64,000 bases of DNA, from assembly GCA_025370845.1 (NCBI GenBank), contig JAMXFF010000025.1:1-64000 (forward strand). The letters are read 5' to 3'. Source of the DNA: Laspinema palackyanum D2a. GTDB taxonomy: Bacteria > Cyanobacteriota > Cyanobacteriia > Cyanobacteriales > Laspinemataceae. The translations under genes and the position numbers were made by a program. Positions 1-8,335 of the stretch are shown piece by piece (position 1 is the stretch's first letter; every line of letters begins with the position of its first letter). Under the pieces are notes generated by a model that did no database searches, had not been told where the DNA came from, and saw nothing but the letters and a program-made list of their open reading frames with translations.

Positions 1-279
1 CCACCGCCAGGAGGAATGCAACCGCCACCGCCAGGAGGAATGCAACCGCCACCGCCAGGAGGAATGCAACCGCCACCGCCAGGAGGAATGCAACCGCCAC
101 CGCCAGGAGGAATGCAACCGCCACCGCCAGGAGGAATGCAACCGCCACCGCCAGGAGGAATGCAACCGCCACCGCCAGGAGGAATGCAACCGCCACCGCC
201 AGGAGGAATGCAACCGCCACCGCCAGGAGGAATGCAACCGCCACCGCCAGGAGGAATGCAACCGCCACCACCAGGAGGA
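1..279 (+). repeat. 24-bp tandem repeat inside the CHAT gene
   Basis: Eleven full 24-bp units, beginning ATGCAACCGCCACCG, run from base 16 to 279. They are preceded by the tail of another unit and followed by a degenerate twelfth. Nearly all units are identical at DNA level; the last one or two carry CCACCACCA variants. Every unit encodes MQPPPPGG and places GGAGGA directly before an in-frame ATG, so the true start cannot be inferred from start-codon or ribosome-site motifs. Identity at synonymous sites implies recent amplification by slippage or recombination. Confidence 0.95.
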
Positions 280-1875
280 ATGCAACCGCCACCACCACCA
301 CAACAGCAGCAACCTAGACAAGTGCAACCCAATGGCAACCTGGATCTCCTAAACAACCCAACCCCCGCGATCGCCAGTCCTAATGGTCCGCAGATCGCTC
401 CTCCACCCCCTATTTTGACCATAGAACCCCTCCGCCCTCCATCTGGACCGGGGGTACAACCGTCCATTGCACTTGCGCCTGGTGGTCCAAATCCCAGCAA
501 TCCAGGGGCGATCGGCCCACAACCTGGACCCAATACCCAACAACCTCCAGGGGAGAATTCACCTCCCCCAGGTGGCAATCTGCCACCGGGACCAGTTCCA
601 TCGCCACCCATCCCCATGAATGTGGCAAATATTACCCAATCCCTAGAAGTGGGAAATGTCAGCAATGCTGTCTTACAACTCGATCGCCTTCAGGATCAGC
701 AATTTGCCAATTACTTAGGGACCGATCTGTCTCAACAACCTGTCCAATCCACCGAAAGCATTCGGGATACATTGGGAACCATTACCCAACAAACCAACAC
801 CAAACCCGCGATCGTCTATACCTTATTATTGCCGGATCAATTAGAAATCGTGGTTGTTACAACTGAGGGAACTCCCATTCGGAAAACGGTTCCGGAAGCA
901 AATCGGCAAGCAATCCTAGAAGCGGCATTTGAATTACGCCAGCAAATTTCTAATCCTCGCTTCCGGGGTAGCAATCAATATTTACTTCTCGCACAAAAAC
1001 TGTATCAATGGTTAATTGCTCCCATTCAAGAGGAATTAGCGGCGCAAAACATTGATACCTTACTGTTTAGTATGGATGCCGGGTTGCGGAGTCTTCCGAT
1101 CGCTGCGTTACATGATGGGGAACAATTTCTAATTGAACAATATGCGATCGCCCTGATTCCTAGCATCAGTTTGACCGATATGCGTTACATTCCCCTTCGC
1201 AACAGTCGCGTTTTAGCAATGGGTGCCAGTCAGTTTACCCAACTCAATCCCCTCCCTGCCGTCCCCTTAGAACTCGCCACCATTGCCGAACAACTCTGGC
1301 AGGGTCAAGCATTGCTCAATGAATCTTTTACGCGCACCAATTTAATTGCCAAACGCCAAGAATATCCCTATCAAATCATCCATTTGGCAACTCATGCCGA
1401 ATTCAACTCCGGTGAACAAAAGAATTCCTTTATCCAACTCTGGAACGAACAACTTTACCTGGATGAATTACGGACCCTAGGATGGAACAATCCCCAAGTT
1501 GAGTTATTGGTACTCAGTGCCTGTCGGACTGCTGTCGGTGATGAAACTGCCGAATTAGGATTTGCCGGTTTAGCACTCGCTGCTGGGGTTAAATCCGCCT
1601 TGGCCTCTTTATGGTATGTTAGTGATGAGGGGACTTTGGCACTGATGACCGAATTTTATCAACATCTGGCCGAGGTACCCATCAAAGCTGAAGCGTTGCA
1701 AAACGCTCAATTATCTCTCCTGCGAGGAGAAGTCAAGATTGCCGAGGGCGAACTGCGGGGGACTGGCGCTTTGCGTGGGTTAGAACTGCCGGCGGATTTA
1801 GCAGGGGTGGAGAATACCGATTTATCTCACCCTTATTATTGGGCCGGATTTACCATGATTGGCAGTCCCTGGTAG
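1..1875 (+). CDS. CHAT-domain protein, 5' end outside window
   Basis: The reading frame is already open at base 1, so the gene begins upstream. Counting from the first ATG (base 16), residues 1-88 are eleven perfect 8-residue repeats (MQPPPPGG), followed by a Pro/Gln/Asn-rich linker to about residue 200 and then a CHAT domain to the end. CHAT is a caspase-like peptidase fold. Its His is in HLATHA (H460) and its Cys in LSACRTA (C503), so the active site looks intact. In cyanobacteria such proteins often have N-terminal TPRs or a signal peptide, but that part is not visible here. The linker suggests a surface or flexible tether; the substrate is unknown. The stop codon lies only 18 bp before a palindromic element. 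Confidence 0.88.
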   Translation, partial: PPPGGMQPPPPGGMQPPPPGGMQPPPPGGMQPPPPGGMQPPPPGGMQPPPPGGMQPPPPGGMQPPPPGGMQPPPPGGMQPPPPGGMQPPPPGGMQPPPPPQQQQPRQVQPNGNLDLLNNPTPAIASPNGPQIAPPPPILTIEPLRPPSGPGVQPSIALAPGGPNPSNPGAIGPQPGPNTQQPPGENSPPPGGNLPPGPVPSPPIPMNVANITQSLEVGNVSNAVLQLDRLQDQQFANYLGTDLSQQPVQSTESIRDTLGTITQQTNTKPAIVYTLLLPDQLEIVVVTTEGTPIRKTVPEANRQAILEAAFELRQQISNPRFRGSNQYLLLAQKLYQWLIAPIQEELAAQNIDTLLFSMDAGLRSLPIAALHDGEQFLIEQYAIALIPSISLTDMRYIPLRNSRVLAMGASQFTQLNPLPAVPLELATIAEQLWQGQALLNESFTRTNLIAKRQEYPYQIIHLATHAEFNSGEQKNSFIQLWNEQLYLDELRTLGWNNPQVELLVLSACRTAVGDETAELGFAGLALAAGVKSALASLWYVSDEGTLALMTEFYQHLAEVPIKAEALQNAQLSLLRGEVKIAEGELRGTGALRGLELPADLAGVENTDLSHPYYWAGFTMIGSPW

Positions 1876-1893
1876 GTAGCAACACCCCGTAGC

Positions 1894-2076
1894 AACACCC
1901 GGCGGGGGATCAATCCCCCGCCTCACAGTAGCAACACCCGGCGGGGGATCAATCCCCCGCCTAACAGCTCAAGTCGGTTGAAACCGACTGAAAAAACCAC
2001 TGGATCAGACTTGCAGTCGTCTAAAGACGACTTGATTCTAGGATGCCGCCAATCGATTGATCCCCCGCCGGGTGTT
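1894..2076. repeat. Palindromic element with terminal inverted repeats, copy 1
   Basis: A 22-bp perfect terminal inverted repeat (starting AACACCCGGCGGGGG) occupies 1933-1954 on the left, with a second left copy at 1894-1915, and 2055-2076 on the right. Between them lie two smaller hairpins, AGTCGGTTGAAACCGACT near 1971 and GTCGTCTAAAGACGAC near 2017. Related copies sit at about 50387-50560 and, lacking the right end, at about 61084-61176. There is no ORF inside, so if mobile it would be a non-autonomous, MITE-like element. Short hairpins inside the larger inverted repeat could also act in RNA. Confidence 0.8.
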
Positions 2077-2114
2077 GAGAATGGTGCAATATCTCAGAAT
2101 AATGGAATAAAGGG

Positions 2115-2582
2115 ATGATTCTCACTCTAACAGCAACCCACGAGACTACTATTCGCACCCATGCTGAACGCACCTATCCCGAGGAGTGCTGTGGGTTGCT
2201 CTTAGGTGAGATTACCCCCACAGGTAAAACCGTGCTGGAAGTCTGGGAAACCGAAAATGCCTGGAGTCCAGAAACCGCAGGGGAATTATCCGCGCCGGAC
2301 ACCTTGACAAAAGAACGGCGCTATGTTATACATCCAAAAGACCTGCTCAGAGCGCAGAAACAAGGACGCGATCGCCAGCTTAAAATTATCGGCATTTATC
2401 ACTCTCATCCCGACCATCCCGCCATTCCCTCCGAGTGCGATCGCGAATATGCTTGGTCGGAATACTCCTATATTATTGTCTCTGTAGAACAAGGCCAAGC
2501 CACTCAACTGACCAACTGGTCTTTAGACGAAACCCATCACTTCCAACCCGAAACCCTGGTGATTGCAAGGGCTGAATCCTAA
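2115..2582 (+). CDS. M67-family JAMM/MPN+ metallopeptidase
   Basis: A 155-residue single-domain JAB1/MPN/Mov34 protein. The complete zinc motif is present: HSHPDHPAIPSECD with H96, H98, S106 and D109, plus an upstream Glu in PEECCG (residues 22-27) that fits the catalytic acid. Members of this family cleave isopeptide or peptide bonds next to ubiquitin-like proteins; bacterial ones are thought to trim C-terminal extensions from sulfur carriers of the MoaD/ThiS type. The neighbour 126 bp downstream encodes an E1-like MoeB-rhodanese enzyme, the usual partner. The substrate carrier is not encoded in this window. The role in sulfur-carrier processing is inferred from family and context. Confidence 0.88.
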   Translation: MILTLTATHETTIRTHAERTYPEECCGLLLGEITPTGKTVLEVWETENAWSPETAGELSAPDTLTKERRYVIHPKDLLRAQKQGRDRQLKIIGIYHSHPDHPAIPSECDREYAWSEYSYIIVSVEQGQATQLTNWSLDETHHFQPETLVIARAES

Positions 2583-2708
2583 AAAGGGCAAGAATTCCCG
2601 CTTTGGCGTTAAGAAACTTTGCGGCGATCGCGCCCAGCCAAATATTGTCAACAAATTGTCAACAAATTTCGATAAAATAGGAGTTTGCCCTGCCCGAGCA
2701 ACATTGCC

Positions 2709-3881
2709 ATGTTAAATCCCAATCTGGACGAAATCCAGTTAAACTCAGACGATTACGAACGCTACTCGCGTCATTTAATCTTACCCGAAATTGGCGTAGA
2801 AGGACAAAAGCGCCTGAAATCTGCCAGCGTCCTTTGTATCGGGACCGGAGGTCTCGGTGCACCCTTGCTCCTCTATTTAGCTGCTGCCGGTGTCGGACGC
2901 ATTGGCATCGTCGATTTTGATGTCGTAGATACCTCCAACCTGCAACGGCAAGTCATCCACGGCACCTCCTGGGTCAACAAACCCAAAATCGAATCGGCGA
3001 AAAACCGCATTCTGGAAATTAATCCCTTCTGCCAAGTTGACCTCTACAACACCCGGTTAAGTGCAGAAAATGCCCTAGATATCCTCAAACCCTACGATAT
3101 CGTTGTGGATGGCACCGATAACTTCCCCACGCGGTACTTAGTTAACGATGCCTGCGTCTTGTTGGATAAACCGAACGTCTATGGTTCTATCTACCGCTTT
3201 GAAGGTCAAGCAACGGTGTTTAATTATCAAGGCGGTCCCAACTACCGCGACTTATACCCGGAACCGCCACCGCCCGGAATGGTTCCCTCCTGTGCTGAAG
3301 GTGGGGTGTTAGGTATTTTACCGGGAATTATTGGGGTAATCCAAGCGACAGAAACCGTGAAAATTATTACGGGTGCCGGAACTACCCTGAGCGGTCGGCT
3401 GTTGCTTTATAATGCTTTGGATATGAAATTCCGAGAGTTGAAATTGCGGCCTAATCCAGTTCGGCCCGTGATTGAAGAACTGATTGATTATGAACAGTTT
3501 TGCGGAATTCCTCAAGCAAAAGCAGCGGAGGCTCAACAACAAATGGAAATTTCAGAAATGACCGCCACGGAACTCAAGCAATTGATGGACAGTGGTGCCA
3601 ATGATTTTGTGCTGATTGATGTTCGCAACCCGAACGAGTATGAAATTGCTCAAATTCCCGGTTCAGTTCTGGTCCCTCTGCCGGATATTGAACAAGGGAA
3701 GGGAGTGGAAAAGGTGAAAGAATTGGTAAATGGTCATCGTTTGATTGCTCATTGCAAAATGGGCGGGCGATCGGCTAAAGCTTTGGGAATTTTGAAGGAA
3801 GCAGGCATTGAAGGAACGAACCTCAAAGGTGGAATTACCGCCTGGAGTCAAGAGGTGGATCCGTCGGTGCCGCAGTATTAA
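2709..3881 (+). CDS. moeB: MoeB/ThiF-type adenylyltransferase with C-terminal rhodanese domain
   Basis: A 390-residue protein from the ATG at 2709, chosen because the first homologous segment (DDYERYSRHLILPEIG) follows shortly; an in-frame start 24 bp upstream is possible. Residues about 15-260 form the E1-like domain with the nucleotide-binding loop GTGGLG and the conserved PSCAEGGVLG segment. Residues about 285-385 are a rhodanese domain with active-site Cys in HCKMGGRS. It should adenylate the C-terminal Gly-Gly of a small sulfur carrier and pass sulfur to it, for molybdopterin, thiamin or related pathways. The paired CxxC zinc motifs of E. coli MoeB are not seen; the corresponding stretch reads NYRDLYPE. 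It lies downstream of the JAMM peptidase in the same orientation. Confidence 0.88.
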   Translation: MLNPNLDEIQLNSDDYERYSRHLILPEIGVEGQKRLKSASVLCIGTGGLGAPLLLYLAAAGVGRIGIVDFDVVDTSNLQRQVIHGTSWVNKPKIESAKNRILEINPFCQVDLYNTRLSAENALDILKPYDIVVDGTDNFPTRYLVNDACVLLDKPNVYGSIYRFEGQATVFNYQGGPNYRDLYPEPPPPGMVPSCAEGGVLGILPGIIGVIQATETVKIITGAGTTLSGRLLLYNALDMKFRELKLRPNPVRPVIEELIDYEQFCGIPQAKAAEAQQQMEISEMTATELKQLMDSGANDFVLIDVRNPNEYEIAQIPGSVLVPLPDIEQGKGVEKVKELVNGHRLIAHCKMGGRSAKALGILKEAGIEGTNLKGGITAWSQEVDPSVPQY

Positions 3882-3964
3882 GGGATTCAAAATTTCCGGC
3901 TAGAATACAGGGTTTTTTTGACCCTGTGCGATCGCCCTCAAACATAACTGGGGCGATCGCACCC

Positions 3965-3996
3965 ACAAAAAACCCCCCAGAGGGCCTGGAGGGGTT
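3965..3996 (-). terminator. Rho-independent terminator, minus strand
   Basis: On the minus strand a GC-rich hairpin with arms roughly AACCCCTCCAGG and CTGGGGGGTT is followed by a run of six T. The T-run is only on the minus side, so this stops transcription coming from about 4.0-4.3 kb rather than from moeB. Confidence 0.75.
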
Positions 3997-4549
3997 AGAA
4001 ATGTGACATGAGGGCATGATTTTTTGAAGGTAACCCATCCCTACATTCACCCAGCGATCTTTGAATGAATGCAAGGATTGAGGTCCGGTGTACTTAACTC
4101 TGACATAAGGACCAAACCAAACGAAATGCGCCGAGGGCATTAGAGGGTGTCAACGCTCTAATGCATTGGCATTGCTTGCGTCCAGCTAGTGATTAATATA
4201 TCCAGGCCAGATTGCGTTGGTATGAAAGGGGTATGAAGTTTGCATGACAGTTCCAAACGCTCCTCAGTCGGTTTGAACCTGACTCAAGTCTAAAAATAAT
4301 CTGGGCGATCGGCAACAATATCGGGCATTCTTTTGGTTATGTGCTGACTATCCGAAAATTAAGTAACCGTAAATATCCCCCCTTGTCAACTATCTCCAGA
4401 TAAATTTTTACTTGATCCCCCTAGGGGATTAATCATTTTTTAGAAAATGCTGATTTAATCGCCAAATCGGGAAAACTAAGAAGAGGAAGGACATAATCCA
4501 GTAGGATCAACCCTAATACCTGAAACCATCATTAATTGAGGATAATGCT
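3997..4549 (-). other. Intergenic region with a possible untranslated minus-strand transcript
   Basis: No convincing gene is visible. The minus-strand terminator at 3965-3996 implies a transcript arriving from the right. The only minus-strand reading frame there (ATG at 4140) runs through the terminator without a stop, so an RNA gene or a decayed short gene is more likely than a protein. The part near 4330-4500 is AT-rich and probably carries the promoter of the small ORF at 4550. Confidence 0.35.
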
Positions 4550-4765
4550 ATGTTAGGCCCCACATCTGAAGCCCAACGACATCAATCAACCTCCCTGGAG
4601 GGGTCAGCAACCCCATCCCGCACCTATCGAACCGACTCTCGGACCGAAGCTTGTCGTCACAATGGTTGGGAGAAAGAAGAAATGGAAATGGAGACAATGC
4701 TGCGGGATCTTCCCGATCGCCTATCCTCCTTAGAAAGCTTCCGCGAACGGTCTACTGGGTGGTAA
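4550..4765 (+). CDS. Small hypothetical protein, 71 aa
   Basis: A 71-codon ORF preceded by TTGAGGATA, which gives a reasonable ribosome site (GAGGA) about 7 bases before the ATG. The product is hydrophilic and highly charged: the first half is rich in Ser/Thr/Arg, and the second half (EKEEMEMETMLRDLPDRL) could form an amphipathic helix. There is no signal peptide, Cys pair or membrane segment. I do not recognise a family. It stands alone between repeat-rich intergenic stretches, so it may be genuine or may be chance. Confidence 0.4.
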   Translation: MLGPTSEAQRHQSTSLEGSATPSRTYRTDSRTEACRHNGWEKEEMEMETMLRDLPDRLSSLESFRERSTGW

Positions 4766-4945
4766 ACTTATCAGTCAATTAACTGGAAAACGTTTGATTT
4801 CTGATAACCCTTGCGATCGCTGGCCTCCAAGCAACTTGAGTGCTGCCCTATCTCATGGCAGAATGATACCCTGGCTCGCCAATCCCACCGATAACACGCC
4901 TTCTCGTCTTTCCTTCTGCCTGGGTTGCGTATTCCGATTTCTGTT

Positions 4946-4978
4946 CCTGTTGGGTGCTACGCCTGAAACCCCAACAGG
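4946..4978. repeat. Hairpin CCTGTTGGG / CCCAACAGG in non-coding DNA
   Basis: A 9-bp perfect inverted repeat with a 15-base loop in the 4766-5084 intergenic stretch. That stretch holds no gene I can support. No T-run follows on either strand, so it is not a typical terminator. Confidence 0.55.
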
Positions 4979-5084
4979 ACAAGAATCCAACCCCGCATGA
5001 CATAGCATTACCTAAAATTTACCCCACTCACCCCCACCGCCAACCGCTACAATTTTGGCTAGGGAAGTACAATATTTAATTCAT

Positions 5085-5404
5085 GTTCGTAGTAACGACT
5101 TCAGTCGTTCCAATTGTTCGTAGTAACGCCTTCAGTCGTTCTCTTAAGTTCGTAGTAACGACTTCAGTCGTTCTCTTAAGTTCGTAGTAACGACTTCAGT
5201 CGTTATCCATTTTCGTAGTAACGACTTCAGTCGTTTCCGGGTTCATAGAAACTGATATCTTGCACGAGGGGAAAAAACTTGCATGAATTTGAACTCTAGC
5301 GAGTGTTTCTTTAAGAGAACGACTGAAGTCGTTACTACAAACATTAAGAACGCCTGAAGGCGTTACTACAAACATTAAGAACGACTGAAGTCGTTACTAA
5401 AAAC
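5085..5404. repeat. Array of REP-like palindromes (5 direct, 3 inverted)
   Basis: Five copies of a unit reading GTTCGTAGTAACGACT then TCAGTCGTT lie head to tail from 5085 to 5235. After a 70-bp centre, three copies follow in inverted orientation (5310-5404). Each unit contains the palindrome AACGACT-tc-AGTCGTT. One inverted copy reads AACGCCTGAAGGCGTT, with both arms changed so that pairing is kept. Spacers are only 4-8 bp and recur (ctcttaa, atccatt, tccggg). The same family occurs at 8336-8521, 8567-8716 and 58618-58708. This is not a CRISPR array. Confidence 0.85.
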
Positions 5405-5428
5405 TAAGAGTTATCAAGGTAAAACTAG

Positions 5429-6217
5429 ATGAACCTGCCATCTTCCCCATTAAACCGAACGGAATGGAATGCTGAACTGTACGATCGCAAACATGGATTT
5501 GTCAGTCAGTATGGAACCGATTTATTACAACTCTTGCAACCCCAAAGGGGCGATCGCATCCTCGATTTAGGCTGTGGTACGGGTTATCTCGCCCAACAAA
5601 TTGCCACCGTGGGTGCTGAAGTCATCGGCGTAGATCAGTCTATTTCGATGATTGCTCAAGCGCGTCAATCCTATCCTCACCTCACCTTTGAAGTCAAAGA
5701 TGGAGAAAAATTAGACTTTTCTGAACAATTTGATAAAGTCTTTTCCAACGCAGCCCTCCACTGGATGAAGGCCGCAGAAAAAGTTATTGAAGGAATTTTT
5801 AAATCCCTAAAACCTGGTGGATTATTTGTCGCCGAATTTGGCGGAAAAGGAAATGTTCAGCAAATTATTCAAGCTTGCTATTCTAGCATAGAATCGGCAG
5901 GTTATCCCCTTGATATCACGCTCAATCCTTGGTATTTTCCCAGTATTAGTGAATATACCACCCTGTTAGAAAATAGAGGATTTGAGGTTGAGTTTGCCCA
6001 ATTATTTGACCGTCCGACTCCGTTAGAAGATGGGGAAAATGGATTAAGAAATTGGATCGCCATGTTTGGAAATAGCTTATTTGCTGAAATTCCCCCGGAA
6101 GCGCAAGGGACAATTTTGGCCGATATCGAAACTCAACTGTCACCGCAATTGTATCGAGAGGAGACTTGGTTTGCCGATTATAAACGAATCCGAGTGAGAG
6201 CCAAAAAAGTAGGATAG
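5429..6217 (+). CDS. Class I SAM-dependent methyltransferase
   Basis: A 262-residue Rossmann-fold methyltransferase. Motif I is DLGCGTG at about residue 47, followed by the acidic loop GVDQS and, near residue 110, the post-II stretch FSNAALHWM. This pattern matches the trans-aconitate/ubiquinone methyltransferase-like group, which methylates small molecules, but the substrate cannot be read from sequence. An AAGG ribosome site lies near the ATG. The gene is single and directly follows the inverted half of the palindrome array, which could lie in its leader. Confidence 0.85.
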   Translation: MNLPSSPLNRTEWNAELYDRKHGFVSQYGTDLLQLLQPQRGDRILDLGCGTGYLAQQIATVGAEVIGVDQSISMIAQARQSYPHLTFEVKDGEKLDFSEQFDKVFSNAALHWMKAAEKVIEGIFKSLKPGGLFVAEFGGKGNVQQIIQACYSSIESAGYPLDITLNPWYFPSISEYTTLLENRGFEVEFAQLFDRPTPLEDGENGLRNWIAMFGNSLFAEIPPEAQGTILADIETQLSPQLYREETWFADYKRIRVRAKKVG

Positions 6218-6222
6218 TTTCA

Positions 6223-6252
6223 AAAAAAAATCCCACGGTTTGCTGCCGTGGG
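6223..6252 (-). terminator. Strong rho-independent terminator, minus strand
   Basis: The minus strand reads CCCCACGG-cagcaaa-CCGTGGG and then ATTTTTTTTT, an ideal intrinsic terminator. It lies about 20 bp after the stop of the 37-codon ORF on the same strand, and its T-run is on the wrong side for the methyltransferase gene. Confidence 0.88.
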
Positions 6253-6271
6253 GTTTGAACGGGGGTTTCCC

Positions 6272-6385
6272 CTATGCGATGCGGCTTCTGTCTGGTAGAA
6301 TCCAACAGAGTAAAGGGCAGTAAACGATGCTGAACGTCGTTATGACCAGCAGAATCCATAAGCTGTTGATAATTTCAGGTGTCAT
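6272..6385 (-). CDS. Putative 37-aa single-pass membrane protein
   Basis: A 37-codon ORF (ATG at 6385, stop TAG at 6274-6272) beginning MTPEIINSLWILLVI and ending PDRSRIA. Residues about 6-29 form one hydrophobic helix (SLWILLVITTFSIVYCP), with a charged C-terminus. A strong terminator follows on the same strand, and a long AT-rich leader without other ORFs precedes it, so the layout is that of an independent gene. Its size and topology resemble small thylakoid subunits (PsbX, PetN, Ndh types), but no match to a known one is clear. There is no obvious Shine-Dalgarno site. It could instead be a leader or chance ORF. Confidence 0.45.
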   Translation of the reverse strand: MTPEIINSLWILLVITTFSIVYCPLLCWILPDRSRIA

Positions 6386-6639
6386 GGTTTTATCTGGCTT
6401 CCCATCCCATCGGTTGTTAACTCAGATAAGACGCTTGCCATCCTCGAATTGAATAAGGGTTTTTGGGTATCTGATTTAATTATCGCCGATCGCCTCTCAA
6501 TTTGTAGTGAAATTTACATAAAACTTTATATATTCATGATATGCAGCCAGCAAATCTACTCATGTCAAAAGCCATAAAAATCGCCCTCCCCCGATCGCCG
6601 GAAGAGGACGAGTTGACCCAACACTGGATCCAATCTGGC

Positions 6640-8295
6640 TTAGGTGCGGGCTAACAGAGGGGCCGCACCGAGCAAGGTTTTGGTATAGGGATGCTGAGGA
6701 TTTGTGAAAATCTCGCGGGTGTTGCCGAGTTCTACAATCTGCCCGGAATTCATCACCGCAATGCGATCGCAGAAAAACCGCGCTACCCACAAATCATGGG
6801 TAATAAACAAATAAGTTAGGTTAAATTCCTGCTTTAACTCCAACATCAACTCCAAAACCTGAGTTTGGACGCTGGCATCTAACATACTCACCGGCTCATC
6901 ACAAATCAGTAACTGGGGCTGCGTAATCAAAGCGCGGGCGATCGCCACCCGTTGCTGTTGACCCCCAGACAAATCCGAAGGATAGCGCTCATAAAAGTCC
7001 GATGCTGGAGTCAACCCCACCCGTTCCAACATCTGCATCACCAATTCTTTAGCTTTCTGCGGAGTCGCTAAATGATGAATAAACAGAGGATCAGCAATGC
7101 TTTGTCCCACCGTCATCATCGGATTGAGACAAGCGTGGGGGTCTTGAAACACCATCTGGATCTGTCTGCGTTGTTGCTGCATTGACCGACGGGAGAGTTG
7201 GGTGAGTTCCTGACCTAAAAATTCCACTTGACCACCTGTGGGGGTCACCAGTTGTAAAATCGTGCGAGAGAGGGTACTTTTTCCACAGCCCGATTCTCCC
7301 ACTAACCCGAGAGTTTCTCCTTTGTAAATCTGTAAATTGACCCCATCCACCGCTTTAATCGTCTGGTTTTGTTTCCCCAACAGCCAGCGATCGAGTAAGT
7401 TAGTTTCTAGGGTATAGTGTTGCTGCAAGTCTTTCAGACAGAGCAGAGGGGTGGATTTGAGGTCCGGAGGAGTTTGTACCGCATCCGGGTCGATCGCCTG
7501 AATATGTAAGGCAGCTTTGAGGAGGGATTGTGTATAGGGATGTTGCGGATTAAACAAAACTTCTTGAGTTTTGCCAGTTTCCACCATTTCGCCTTTATAC
7601 ATCACCGCAATGCGATCGCAATATTCCCCAACCATTGCCAAATCGTGAGAAATCAGCAACAGGGCCAAATCCCGGTCCCGACAGAGGCGCGTAAGTTCCT
7701 GTAAAATTTCCGCTGAAACCGTCACATCTAAACTGGTAGTCGGTTCATCGGCGACAATTAACTTCGGATCCAGCAACAGTGCCAAGGCGATCGCCACCCG
7801 TTGGCGCATCCCCCCACTAAACTCATGAGGATATTGGGACCATCGCGCTGCCGGAATCTTCACTGCCTCCAAAGTGGCGATCGCCTTTTCCTTAGCTTGT
7901 TTTCGGCTTAAATTGGGTTGATGAGCGTTGAGGGTCTCTATACAATGATCCCCAATCGTCATCAAAGGGTCTAACCTCGTCATCGGGTCTTGAAAAATCA
8001 GGGCCACCGCTTCTCCCCGAAACCGGCGTAACTCCGATGGCGTCAAGTCAAACACTGGTTGACCCTTAAAGTACACTTGTCCCTCGACTAAGCTAGAGGG
8101 AGGCAATAATCGCATCGCGGCGCGTCCTAAAGTAGACTTCCCGCAACCGGATTCTCCCACCAGTCCCATCCGTTCCCCCGGTGACAGGGTAAAAGACACC
8201 CCATTCACCGCCCAAACTGACTCACTCCCACCCCCACCGCGTCCGGAAGGGTAGGCAACTCGCAGATTGTCTACACGAAATAAAGCGTCATTCAT
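6640..8295 (-). CDS. ABC transporter, fused double ATP-binding protein (peptide/nickel type)
   Basis: A 551-residue protein with two complete ATPase domains in tandem. Each has a Walker A GESGCGKST (near residues 47 and 334) and a signature motif (LSGGMRQRVAIA and LSGGQQQRVAIA), and each is followed by the C-terminal oligopeptide extension (NPQHPYT). This layout matches GsiA/YejF/DppDF-fused importers, which power uptake of di/oligopeptides, glutathione or nickel chelates. The permease and binding-protein genes are not adjacent, as is common in cyanobacteria. No clear ribosome site precedes the ATG. Upstream is repeat DNA. Confidence 0.9.
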   Translation of the reverse strand: MNDALFRVDNLRVAYPSGRGGGGSESVWAVNGVSFTLSPGERMGLVGESGCGKSTLGRAAMRLLPPSSLVEGQVYFKGQPVFDLTPSELRRFRGEAVALIFQDPMTRLDPLMTIGDHCIETLNAHQPNLSRKQAKEKAIATLEAVKIPAARWSQYPHEFSGGMRQRVAIALALLLDPKLIVADEPTTSLDVTVSAEILQELTRLCRDRDLALLLISHDLAMVGEYCDRIAVMYKGEMVETGKTQEVLFNPQHPYTQSLLKAALHIQAIDPDAVQTPPDLKSTPLLCLKDLQQHYTLETNLLDRWLLGKQNQTIKAVDGVNLQIYKGETLGLVGESGCGKSTLSRTILQLVTPTGGQVEFLGQELTQLSRRSMQQQRRQIQMVFQDPHACLNPMMTVGQSIADPLFIHHLATPQKAKELVMQMLERVGLTPASDFYERYPSDLSGGQQQRVAIARALITQPQLLICDEPVSMLDASVQTQVLELMLELKQEFNLTYLFITHDLWVARFFCDRIAVMNSGQIVELGNTREIFTNPQHPYTKTLLGAAPLLART

Positions 8296-8335
8296 GGTTG
8301 TTGCTGGTTGGTTAGTTGATGGGAGGTGGGGTTCC

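Noticed and set aside
3835..4140. 101-codon minus-strand frame over the terminator near 3.97 kb
   Set aside because: It reads through a strong terminator into the 3' end of moeB; unlikely to be a protein gene.
4794..5000. 68-codon frame after the small ORF at 4550
   Set aside because: Overlaps a hairpin, no ribosome site, no conserved-looking composition.
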